Of a stretch of 32,500 nucleotides of DNA, positions 9,559-17,855 are shown one piece after another. Every line of letters begins with the position of its first letter. The first letter of the stretch is position 1. The translations under genes were made by a program, and so were the position numbers. Source of the stretch: Cryptomeria japonica (taxonomy: Eukaryota > Streptophyta > Pinopsida > Cupressales > Cupressaceae); the NCBI RefSeq assembly GCF_030272615.1, contig NW_026729179.1, positions 87,501 through 120,000 on the forward strand, read 5' to 3'. A model generated the notes under the pieces. That model worked only from the letters and a program-made list of their open reading frames with translations, had not been told where the DNA came from and ran no database searches.

Positions 9559-9687
9559 CATACATGCGTAGCCTGCAGGAGCAATTAGGACATCGACCCC
9601 AACTTTCGGCTTCTAAACGAAAACAAGGTCTTTGAGGTTGGTGTAATGCGAACAACTAGGGGAGTCAACCCATCAAACCCAACACCT

Positions 9688-9715
9688 CCCCTATATAAGC
9701 TATTTGTCTGATTCT
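9688..9715 (-). promoter_or_regulatory. Putative Pol I promoter core, box 9
   Basis: Group C copy 157 bp from box 8, same core. Confidence 0.45.
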
Positions 9716-9844
9716 CATACATGTGTAGTCTACAGGAGCAATTAGGACATCGACCCCAACTTTTGACTTCTTAACGAAAACAAGGTCTTTGAGGTTGACG
9801 TAATGCGCACAACCAGGGGAGTCGACCCATCAAACCCAACACCT

Positions 9845-9872
9845 CCCCTATATAAGCTATTTGTCCGATTCT
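9845..9872 (-). promoter_or_regulatory. Putative Pol I promoter core, box 10
   Basis: Group C copy 157 bp from box 9. It has GTCCGATT as in groups A and B rather than GTCTGATT. Confidence 0.45.
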
Positions 9873-10001
9873 CATACATGTGTAGCCTACAGGAGCCATT
9901 AGGACATTGACCCCAACTTTTGACTTCTTAACGAAAACAAGGTCTTTGAGGTTGGCGTAATGCGCACAACCAAGGGAGTTGACCCATCAAACCCAACACC
10001 T

Positions 10002-10029
10002 CCCCTATATAAGCTATTTGTCTGATTCT
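10002..10029 (-). promoter_or_regulatory. Putative Pol I promoter core, box 11
   Basis: Group C copy 157 bp from box 10. The facing arm is weakened to AAGGGAG. Confidence 0.43.
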
Positions 10030-10221
10030 CATACATGTGTAGCCTGCAACAACGATTAGGACATCCACCCCAACTTCTGAATTCGTCTGCGTTGACCGCA
10101 CCAAAGGTGCACGCCTTGGTGCTCACCAAAATCCGACTTCCGACTTCTTCTGCTATGCGGGGTCTTTGAGGTTGGCGCAGTGCGCACAACCAGGGGAGTC
10201 AACCCACCGAATGCAACACCT

Positions 10222-10249
10222 CCCCTATATAAGCTATTTGTCTGATTCT
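10222..10249 (-). promoter_or_regulatory. Putative Pol I promoter core, box 12
   Basis: Group C copy, 220 bp from box 11. The extra 63 bp comes from a GGTGCACGCCTTGGTG insertion near 10100-10160. Confidence 0.43.
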
Positions 10250-10378
10250 CATACATGCGTAGACTGCAGCAATGATTAGGACATCCACCCCAACTTTTGA
10301 CTTCTTAAACAAGACAGGGTCTTTGAAGTTGGTGCAGTGCACACAACCAGGGGAGTCGACCCATCAAACGCAACACCT

Positions 10379-10407
10379 CCCCTATATAAAGCTATTTGTC
10401 CGATTCT
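10379..10407 (-). promoter_or_regulatory. Putative Pol I promoter core, box 13
   Basis: Last box, 157 bp from box 12. An extra A on the + strand (TATATAAAGC) adds one base to the conserved distance between the TATATAGGGG box and the ATCGGACAAATA segment. No further box is seen to the right. Confidence 0.4.
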
Positions 10408-10464
10408 CATACGTGTAGTCTGCAGCAGCGATTAGGACATCGACCCCAACTTCCGAATTCGTTT

Positions 10465-10649
10465 GCATTGACCGCACCAAAGGTGCACGCCTTGGTGTGC
10501 ACCTTGGAGTGCACTTTGGTGCTCACCTCGGTGCACACTTTGGTGTGCACCTCGGTGTGCACCAAAGGTGCGCACCTTGGAGCGCACCAAAGGTGTACAC
10601 TTTGGAGCGCACCACATAGGGTCTTTGAGAGGTTGGCGCAGTGCGCACA
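10465..10649. repeat. GGTGCACC-type short repeat
   Basis: Variants of CACCTTGGTGTGCAC and ACCAAAGGTGCGCACC recur about every 12-24 bp, alternating CTTGG, TTTGG and CTCGG. The vocabulary is the same as in the GC-rich parts of the 6-kb units. A last GGTCTTTGAGAGGTTGGCGC remnant of the 157-bp family lies at 10620. Confidence 0.85.
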
Positions 10650-11862
10650 CCAAGGTGGGTGTTGAGGTGCGTGCCGAGGTGGGTGGGTGCTAGGGTGCGC
10701 TCCATGGTGGGTGCCAGGGTGGGTGCGTGCTAGGGTGGATTCCAAAGAGGGTCATAGGGTGGGTGCCAAGGTGGGTTGGTGATATAGTGGGTTCAAAGGT
10801 GGGTACTAGGGTGGGTTCCAAGGTGGGTCACAAGTTGGGTGCCAGGATGCGTGGGTGTTAGGTTGGGTGCCAAGGTGGGCTCCTGCGTGGGTGGGTGCTA
10901 GGGTGGGTTTCAAGGTGGACGCGAGGGCGGGTGCCAAGGTGGGTAACAAGTTGGGTGTTAGGATGGGTGAGTGCTAGAGTGGGTGCCAAGGTGGGTGGGT
11001 GCTAAGGTGGATGCCAAGGTGGTTCACAGGGTGGGTGGGTTCTAGGGTGAGTTCCAAGGTGGGTCACAGGTTTAGTGCTAGGGTGCGTGTCAAGGCGGGT
11101 GTCGAGGTGCCTGGGTGCTAGGGTGTGGATGCCAATGTGGGTCATAGGGTGGGTACTAGGGTGGGCTGCAATGTGGGTGCCAAGGTGGGTAACATGCTCG
11201 GTTGGTTCTAAATTGGGTGTCAGGGTGGGTGTGCACCCACCTTGCCCGAGGTGGGTGCCAAGGTGCCAGTGTGGGTGGGTGCTAAGGTGGATGCCAAGGT
11301 GGGTGAGAAGGTGGGTGATAGGTTGAGTGGTAGGATGGGTGGGTGCCAAGATGGGTCACAGGGTGGGTGCAAGGGTGGGTAGGTGCTAGGGTTGGTGTCA
11401 GGGTGGGTGGGTGCTAGGTTGGGTTCCAAGGTGGGTGCGAGGGTGAGTGTCAAGGTGGGTCACAGGTTAGGTGCTAGGATGGGTGAGTGCTAGGGTGCAA
11501 AGGTGCCAGGGTGGGTGCTAGGATGGGTCGATGCTAGGGTGAGTGGCAAGGTGGGTCCACAAGTGTCAAGGTGGGTGCCGAGGTGGGTGCCAACTTGGGT
11601 TCCAAGGTGGGTGCCAAGTGGGCGACTGCTATGGTGGATGCCAAGGTGGGTCACGGGGTGGGTGCCAAGTTGCTAGGTTGTGTTCCAAGGTGGGTGCCAA
11701 CGTGGCTGCTAGGGTGCGTGGGTTAAAGGGTGTGTCACAACGTGGGTGCCAGGATGGGTGCGCACCCACACTGGCCAAGACGGGTGCAAGGTTGGGTTCC
11801 AAGCCCGGTCACAGGCTGGGTGCTAGGATGGGTGGGTGCCAAGGTGGGCACCAGGGTGGGTG
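10650..11862 (+). repeat. G-rich GGTGGGTGCC minisatellite
   Basis: Continuous run of GGTGGGT units joined by GCCAA, GCTAG, TCACA or TCCAA (for example GGTGGGTGCCAAGG), with roughly 10-16-bp steps and no single exact period. G-richness is confined to the + strand over the whole segment. Clusters such as GGGTGGGTGGGTTCTAGGG (11029-11047) match the canonical G-quadruplex pattern. The long reading frames seen in it on both strands are low-complexity and not credible genes. Confidence 0.93.
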
Positions 11863-12390
11863 CACCCACCCTGGCCAAGGTGGGTCACGGGGTGGGTCCT
11901 AGGGTGGGTAACAGGGTGGGTACTAAGGTGCGTGCCAAGGTGGGTCATGGGGTGGGTGCCAAGGTGGGCACCAGGGTGGGTGTGCACCAACCCTAGCCAG
12001 GGTAGGTCACGGGGTGGTTGTCGGGGTGGGCGTCAAGGAGCCAAGGTGGGTGGCAAGTAGCCAAGTTGCGTGCCAAGGTGGGTGTCGGGGTGGGTGCCAA
12101 GGATCCAAGGTGGGTGCCAAGGAACCAAGGTGGGTGTCTGGGTGGGTGCCGAGGTGGGAGCCAGGGTGGGTCCCAAGGTGAGTGCAAAGGTGGGTGCCAG
12201 GGTCAAGGTGAGTGCCAATGTGGGTTCCAAGGTGCCAGGGTCAGGGTGAGTGCCAATGTGGGTTCAAAGGTGCTAAGTTGGGTGCGAGGTTGGGTGCGAG
12301 GGTGGGTGGGTGCCAAGGTGTGCTAGGTGGAAGCCCGGGTGGGTCGGCATCCCATGGGTGTCGAGTTGGGTGCCTGATGGGTGCTTCTTG
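11863..12390 (+). repeat. G-rich minisatellite inside 6-kb unit 1
   Basis: Same motif family as 10650-11862 but copied with the 6-kb unit, so the identical order of variants recurs at 17897, 24006 and 30041. A few CCAAGGATCCAAGG and CCAGGGTCAAGG variants are diagnostic. Confidence 0.93.
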
Positions 12391-12725
12391 TCAAGTTTTA
12401 GTCGTCGGGACTCATTTCGAGCCTTAGAGGTCGTTTCTTGTCCGGTTGCCCTGTCTTCGACCTGGGAACCCAATTTTGGTCCTCGGGTCCCATTTTTTTT
12501 TGTCTCGCATCCCACTTTTGGCCTGTGGCCTTTTCGGGGTCGATTCTCGTTTTGGGCATCAGAGCATGTTTCTTCTCCTAAAACCCAATATTTGTTTATT
12601 AAGTCTCGGAACACATTTTTGTTCTCGTGGACCCATCATGGGTCTTGGAACGCATTTGTGGTCCTTGGGTCCCATTTTGCATCCCGAAACTTGTGTTTTG
12701 GTGCTTGATCCCTATTTTGGGTGCC
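12391..12725. other. AT-richer segment of the 6-kb unit
   Basis: Lower-GC stretch between the minisatellite and the 5S upstream region. It contains degenerate internal repeats, for example GGTCCTCGGGTCCCATTTT at 12478-12496 and GGTCCTTGGGTCCCATTTT at 12660-12678, with CTCGGAACACATTTTTG between. I recognise no gene or transposon in it. Equivalent segments start near 18425, 24534 and 30569. Confidence 0.7.
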
Positions 12726-13116
12726 CACCTTGCACCAAGTGCGCACCCGGGGCAAACCGAGCGCCTTGGTGCACCGGGGCAAGATCGAGCGTGCACCCGA
12801 GGCGCCCCGAACATGCACCAAGGTGCACTCGGCCCACATGTGAGCGCAGGTCGTTGCGCCCGAGGTGGTGTGTGGGCACCGCGTTGCAGACGGGACACTG
12901 CACGCACACGACGCCCCGTCCAGGTGCACGCACGTAGGCCGGGCCGGGTGCACACCCGACGCCCTAGCAAGGTGCGCGCACCCGGGCAGGGCTCACACTT
13001 GGCGAACGGGGCGCACTTCGCGAGGGAGGGTGTGCACCTCGACGGGGGTGGGTGGCCGGGGTGGATTCGCACGTGGGTCGCGGTTTGCTAAGTACACACT
13101 GCGACAAGCTCATAAC
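12726..13116 (+). other. GC-rich 5S upstream region
   Basis: CpG-rich sequence with scattered GGTGCGCACC, CCCGAGGCGCCCCGA and GGTGCACTCGG motifs, ending with GTTTGCTAAGTACACACTGC just before the 5S gene. The same CCCGAGGCGCCCCGA phrase recurs downstream of the 5S gene near 13370, so both flanks share ancestry. No separate gene is visible. Confidence 0.6.
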
Positions 13117-13236
13117 GGGTGCGATCATACCAGCGTTAGTGCACCGGATCCCATCAGAACTCCGCAGTTAAGCGCGCTTGGGCCGGAGTAGTACTAGGAT
13201 GGGTGACCTCCCGGGAAGTCCCGGTGTTGCACCCTT
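13117..13236 (+). rRNA. 5S rDNA: 5S ribosomal RNA gene, copy 1
   Basis: Encodes 5S rRNA of the large ribosomal subunit, transcribed by RNA polymerase III. The sequence starts GGGTGCGATCATACCAGC and closes with TTGCACCC, so the terminal stem GGGTGC/GCACCC is perfect. The internal promoter is complete: box A region around nt 50-64 (GTTAAGCGCGCTTGGG), the intermediate element around nt 67-72, and box C from about nt 80 (GGATGGGTGACCTCC). Base 80 is A (position 13196), where the other three copies have G. The base before the start is C, as usual for plant 5S genes, but the region near -28 has only a weak TATA-like TAAGTA. The gene lies about 1.25 kb into a 6-kb tandem unit, and no second 5S gene occurs in that unit. 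Confidence 0.97.
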
Positions 13237-13247
13237 TCTTAGTTTTT
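13235..13247 (+). terminator. Pol III T-tract terminator of 5S copy 1
   Basis: The tract reads TTTCTTAGTTTTT directly after CCC. The first T run is only three long and broken by C, so the T5 run at 13243-13247 is the first tract long enough for efficient Pol III release. A 3'-extended primary transcript is therefore possible. Confidence 0.75.
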
Positions 13248-13684
13248 CGCCGGGCGTCGCAATGCTATTTGAATAAACCTTTTGCCCGTTTGCGTTCTCG
13301 TCGGGGCCGGGCCGGGCCGGGGTGCGCTGCCCGCACTACCGCGCGCGCGGGGGCGACACCGAGCGCGCACCCGAGGCGCCCCGAGCACACAGGCCACGGT
13401 GCAACCCGGGCGTTGTGCGCGCACCCCGGTGCGCCCGAGGTGCTGCGCGCGCACCCAGGTGAAATCGGTGTGCACCTCGGCCAGTGCGCGCTCGGTCGAG
13501 TCGCGCACGTTGGCCAAGGTGCACGGTGATGTTTCTTACTCTAAGGTTCCGCACCAGACGCCCGGGACAGGTGAGCGAAGCTGGGCGGGGCCGGGTGCGC
13601 GGCCGGGGCAGGTGCACGCAGCTGGAGAGAGCTTTGGAGCACACCAGAGGTGCGCACCTTGGAGCACACTTCGGAGCGCACCAA
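13237..13684 (+). other. 5S downstream region
   Basis: T-rich terminator, then TATTTGAATAAACC near 13267, then a very GC-rich tract with GGGCCGGGCCGGGCCGGGG near 13303 and a G5/G6 length polymorphism among units near 13350. It ends in CACCTTGGAGCACACTTCGG phrases leading into the A-rich island. No gene is seen. Confidence 0.6.
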
Positions 13685-13800
13685 TGATGCGCTCCATTCA
13701 AAAGTTTCCTGAAAAGGCAAAAAAAGTTGAGATTATAGAATTTCCCACTTGAGAGATTGTAAAAAAAAAAAATTTAAAATGAAGGAAACGCGGGTGCCAA
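13685..13800. repeat. First A-rich island of the unit
   Basis: GATGCGCTCC, then TCCTGAAAAGGCAAAAAAAG, then an A12 run and TTTAAAATGAAGGAAACGCG. It is a diverged member of the A-rich module family repeated at 15906-17855. Equivalents lie near 19719, 25828 and 31863. A second partial member is at 14427-14476. Confidence 0.8.
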
Positions 13801-14476
13801 GGTGTGCGCGCCCGGGTGCGCAGCCCAGCCAAGGTGTGCGCACCAAGGCGCCCACCCTGGCGAAGGTGCACGCAAGGTGCGCACCCGAGGCAAACCGGAC
13901 AATTAACCCAACTTTCGACTTCGCGCGCACCTGCGCACCTTGGAGCGCACTTCGGAGCGCTCCTTGGTGCGCACCAATCTTGGGCACCTCGGAGTGCACC
14001 ATGGCGCCCACCAAGGTGCGCACCCGGGGCAAACCGAGCTCCGACTTCGTGCGCACCTTGGAGCGCACGAAAGGTGCGCACCATGGCGCCCACCAAGGTG
14101 CGCAGCCCAGCCAAGGCGTGCGCATCAAGGTGCGCACCCTGGCGAAGGTGCGCACCCGGGGCAAACCGAGCTCCGACTTCGTGCGCACCTTGGAGCGCAC
14201 AAAGGGTGCGCAACCCAGCCAAGGTGTGCGCACCCCGGGCAAACCGAGCTCCGAATCGTGCGCACCTTGGAGCACACTTCGGAGCCCTCCTTGGTGCGCA
14301 CCGATGTTGCGCACCTCGGAGCGCACCCGGGGAAAACAATGCAATTAACCCGACTTTCGACTTCGTGGGCACCTCGGAGCGCTCTCGGGTTCGCACCTCG
14401 GAGCACACCGAGGTGCGCACCTTTGATGCGCTGCCTTCACCAATTTCCAGAAAAGGCAAGAAAACATTGAGAAGGT

Positions 14477-15905
14477 GTGCGCACCGAGGTGCCCACCCTG
14501 GCGAAGGTGCACGCGAGGTGCGCACCCGGGGCAAACCGGGCTCCGACTTCGTGCACGCCATGCTGCGCACCTTGGAGGGCCATGGTGCGCACCTTGGAGC
14601 ACACTTCGGAGCGCTCAATGGTGCCCAACCCAGCCAAGGTGCCCACCGCGGCGAAGGTGCACGCGAGGTGTGCACCCGGGGCAAACCGGGCTCCGACTTC
14701 GTGCACGCCGCACCTTGGAGCACACTTCGGAGCGCTCCTTGGTGCGCACCAGGGCGCGCAACCCAGCCGAGGTGCCCACCCCGGCGAAGGTGCACGCGGG
14801 GTGCGCACCCGGGGCAAACCGGGCTCCGACTTCGTGCACGCCATGGTGCCCACCGCGGCGAAGGTGCACGCGAGGTGCGCACCCGGGGCAAACCGGGCTC
14901 CGACTTCGTGCACGCCGCACCTTGGAGCACACTTCGGAGCGCTCCTTGGTGCGCACCAGGGCGCGCAACCCAGCCGAGGTGCCCACCCCGGCGAAGGTGC
15001 ACGCGAGGTGCGCACCCGGGGCAAACCGGGCTCCGACTTCGTGCACGCCATGGTGCCCACCGCGGCGAAGGTGCACGCGAGGTGCGCACCCGGGGCAAAC
15101 CGGGCTCCGACTTCGTGCACGCCGCACCTTGGAGCACACTTCGGAGCGCTCCTTGGTGCGCACCATGGTGCCCACCAGGGCGCGCAACCCCGCCGAAGGT
15201 GCACGCGAGGTGCGCACCCGGGGCAAACCGGGCTCCGACTTCGTGCACGCCGCACCTTGGAGCACACTTCGGAGCGCTCCTTGGTGCGCACCAGGGCGCG
15301 CAACCCCGCCGAAGGTGCACGCGAGGTGCGCACCCGGGGCAAACCGGGCTCCGACTTCGTGCACGCCATGGTGCGCACCAGGGTGCCCACCGCGGCGAAG
15401 GTGCGCACCCGGGGCAAACCGGGCTCCGACTTCGTGCACGCCGCACCTTGGAGCACACTTCGGAGCGCTCCTTGGTGCGCACCAGGGCGCGCAACCCAGC
15501 CGAGGTGCCCACCCCGGCGAAGGTGCACGCGAGGTGCGCACCCGGGGCAAACCGGGCTCCGACTTCGTGCACGCCATGGTGCCCACCGCGGCGAAGGTGC
15601 GCACCCGGGGCAAACCGGGCTAGGACTTCGTGCACGCCGCACCTTGGAGCACACTTTGGAGCGCTCCTTGGTGCGCACCATGGTGCCCACCAGGCCGCGC
15701 AACCCAGCCAAGGTGTGCGCACCAAGGTGCACGCGAGGTGCGCACCCGGGGCAAACCGGGGTCCGGCTTCGTGCACGCCGCACCTTGGAGCACACATCGG
15801 GGCGCTCCCGGGTTCGCACCGGCGTTGCGCACCGTGGTGGGCACCTCGGAGCGCACCGTGGTGGGCACCTCGGAGCACACCAAGGTGGGCAGCGAGGTGC
15901 GCACC
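14477..15905. repeat. GC-rich 74-bp and compound subrepeats, unit 1
   Basis: Alternation of two modules. One is about 74 bp and contains GCGAAGGTGCACGCGAGG, CACCCGGGGCAAACCGGGCT and CCGACTTCGTGCACGCC. The other contains CACCTTGGAGCACACTTCGG, AGCGCTCCTTGGTGCGCACC and AGGGCGCGCAACCCAGCC. About a dozen copies of the first occur here. Open frames of 330-770 residues span this area on both strands and in several frames at once because the repeat rarely contains stops; this is composition, not coding. Confidence 0.93.
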
Positions 15906-17855
15906 TTTGATGCGATGCCTTCACTAATTTCCATAAAAGGCAAAAAAAAACGAGATTTTAAAATTTCCGTTTTGAAAGATAGTGAGAAAAAGGGAATGCT
16001 GGTGCCATCTTGAGCCCGCCCTGGTGCGCAGCCCAGCCAAGGTGTGCGCACCAAGGTGCCCACCCTGGCGAAGGTGCGCGCCCGGGCAATTAACCCAACT
16101 TCCAACTTCGCGCGCGCCAGGGTGGGAGCGCACCCAACAACCGGGCCTGGGAAGAGCCAATGCGAGAAACCCCACCAAACGCTCTGACAAAAAAAGAGGG
16201 GGCGCTCCAGTAACCCCGCTTCGGAGCGCACCCTGGGCAAACCCAGCCAGGGTGCCCACCCCGGCCAAGGTGCAGGCGAGGTGCGCACCCGGGGCAAACC
16301 GGGCTCCGACAACGTGCACGCCGCACCTTGGAGCACACTTCGTAGCGCTCCCGGGTGCGCACCTCAGAGCACACCAAGGTGGGCAGCGAGGTGCGCACCT
16401 TTGATGCGCTGCCTTCACTAATTTCCAGAAAAGGCAAAAAAAAGAGGAGATTTTAAAATTTCCGTTTTGAAAGATAGTGAAAAAAACGGAACGCGGGTGC
16501 CATCTTGAGCCCGCCCTGGTGCACAGCCCAGGTAAGGTGCCCACCCTGGCAAAGGTGCGCACCCGGGCAATTAACCCTACTTCCGACTTCGTGCGCGCCA
16601 GGGTGGCAACCGGGCCTGGGAAGAGCCAATGCGAGAAACCCCACCAAACGCTCCGACAAAAAAAGAGGCGGCGCTCCAATAACCCCGCTTCGGAGCGCAG
16701 CCGGGGCAAACCCAGCCAAGGTGCCCACCCCGACGAAGGTGCACGCGAGGTGCGCACCCGGGGCAAACCGGGCTCCGACAACGTGCACGCAGCACCTTGG
16801 AGCACACTTCGAAGCACTCCCGGGTGCCCACCGGCGTTGCGCACCGTGGTGGGCAGCGAGGTGCGCACCTTTGATGCGCTGCCTTCACTAATTTCCAGAA
16901 AAGGCAAAAAAAATGAGATTTTAAAATTTCCGTTTTGAAAGATAGTGAAAAAAACGGAACGCGGGTGCCATCTTGAGCCCGCCCTGGTGCGCAGCCCAGG
17001 CAAGGCATGCGCACCAAGGTGCCCACCCGCGGTGCACGCCCGGGGCAAACCGGGCTCCGACTTCGTGCAGGCCGCACCTTGGAGCACACTTCGGAGCGCT
17101 CCTTGGTGCGCACCATGGTGCCCACCAGGGCGCACCCGGGGCAAACCGGGCTCCGACTTCGTGCACGCCGCACCTTGGAGCACACATCGGAGCGCTCCCA
17201 GGTTCGCACCAGCGTTGCGCACCTTTGATGCGCTGCCTTCACTAATTTCCAGAAAAGGCAAAAAAAAACGATATTTTAAAATTTCCGTTCTGAAAGATAG
17301 TGAAAAAAACGGAACGCGGGTGCCATCTTGAGCCCTTCCTGGTGCGCAGCCCAGGCAAGTTGTGCGCACCAAGGTGCCCACCCTGGCGGAGGTGCGCGCC
17401 CGGGGCAAACCGGGCTCCGACTTCGTGCACTGCATGGTGCCCACCAAGGCGCGCAACCCAGCCAAGGTGCCCACCGCAGCGAAGGTGCACGCGAGGTGCG
17501 CACCCGAGGTGCACACCCGGGGCAAACCGAGCTCCGACTTCGTGCACGCCGCACCTTGGAGCACACTTCAGAGCGCTCCTTGGTGCGCACCAGGGCGCGC
17601 AACCCAGCCAAGGTGCTCACCCCGGCGAAGGTGCACGCGAGGTGCGCACCCGGGGCAAGCCGGGCTCGGACTTCGTGCACGCCGCACCTTGGAGCACACA
17701 TCGGAGCGCTCCCGGGTTCGCACCAGCATTGCGCACCTTTGATGCGCTGCCTTCACTAATTTCCAGAAAAGGCAAAAAAAAAAAAAAAAACGAGATTTTA
17801 AAATTTCCGTTTTGAAAGATAGTGAAAAAAACGGAACGCGGGTGCCATCTTGAGC
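15906..17855. repeat. Ladder of five A-rich modules, unit 1
   Basis: A module of about 105 bp starts near 15906, 16399, 16868, 17222 and 17737. Each has TTGATGCGCTGCCTTCACTA, TTTCCAGAAAAGGC, an A run of 7-17, GATTTTAAAATTTCCG and TTTTGAAAGATAGTG, then AACGGAACGCGGGTGCCATC. In copy 2, CCGTTTT (16462-16468) and AAAACGG (16483-16489) form a small inverted repeat after the palindrome TTTTAAAA. Copies are separated by GC-rich filler; two of the fillers carry a GCCTGGGAAGAGCCAATGCG block (near 16145 and 16613). Confidence 0.92.

Larger units (their letters stand above)
9400..10464 (-). repeat. 157-bp promoter-bearing repeat family, six boxes
   Basis: GTCTTTGAGGTTG anchors at 9471, 9628, 9785, 9942, 10162 and 10319 define a 157-bp period with one 220-bp step. 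Each copy contains GGGGAGTCGACCCATCAAAC, one TATATAAGCTATTTGTC box and GGACATCGACCCCAAC. It shares these segments with the 311-bp family but lacks the latter's second half. Confidence 0.94.

Noticed and set aside
8564-9588. Frames of 265-322 residues with Cys/His/Pro-rich periodic peptides
   Set aside because: They coincide with the 38/52-bp palindrome array and exist on both strands in several frames at once.
6253-10407. TATATAAG on the + strand as Pol II TATA boxes of thirteen small genes
   Set aside because: The + strand sequence does resemble a TATA box, but no conserved coding sequence follows and the - strand reading TATATAGGGG is a closer fit to a Pol I start in an rDNA setting. Not excluded experimentally.
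10650-12390. Telomeric or interstitial telomere repeat
   Set aside because: The G-rich units are GGTGGGTGCC-like; the plant telomere motif TTTAGGG does not form an array here.
15906-17855. A-rich runs as poly(A) tails of inserted SINEs or processed pseudogenes
   Set aside because: The A runs sit inside a longer conserved module with shared sequence on both sides, no target-site duplications were seen, and no A/B-box pair resembling a tRNA-derived SINE was recognised.
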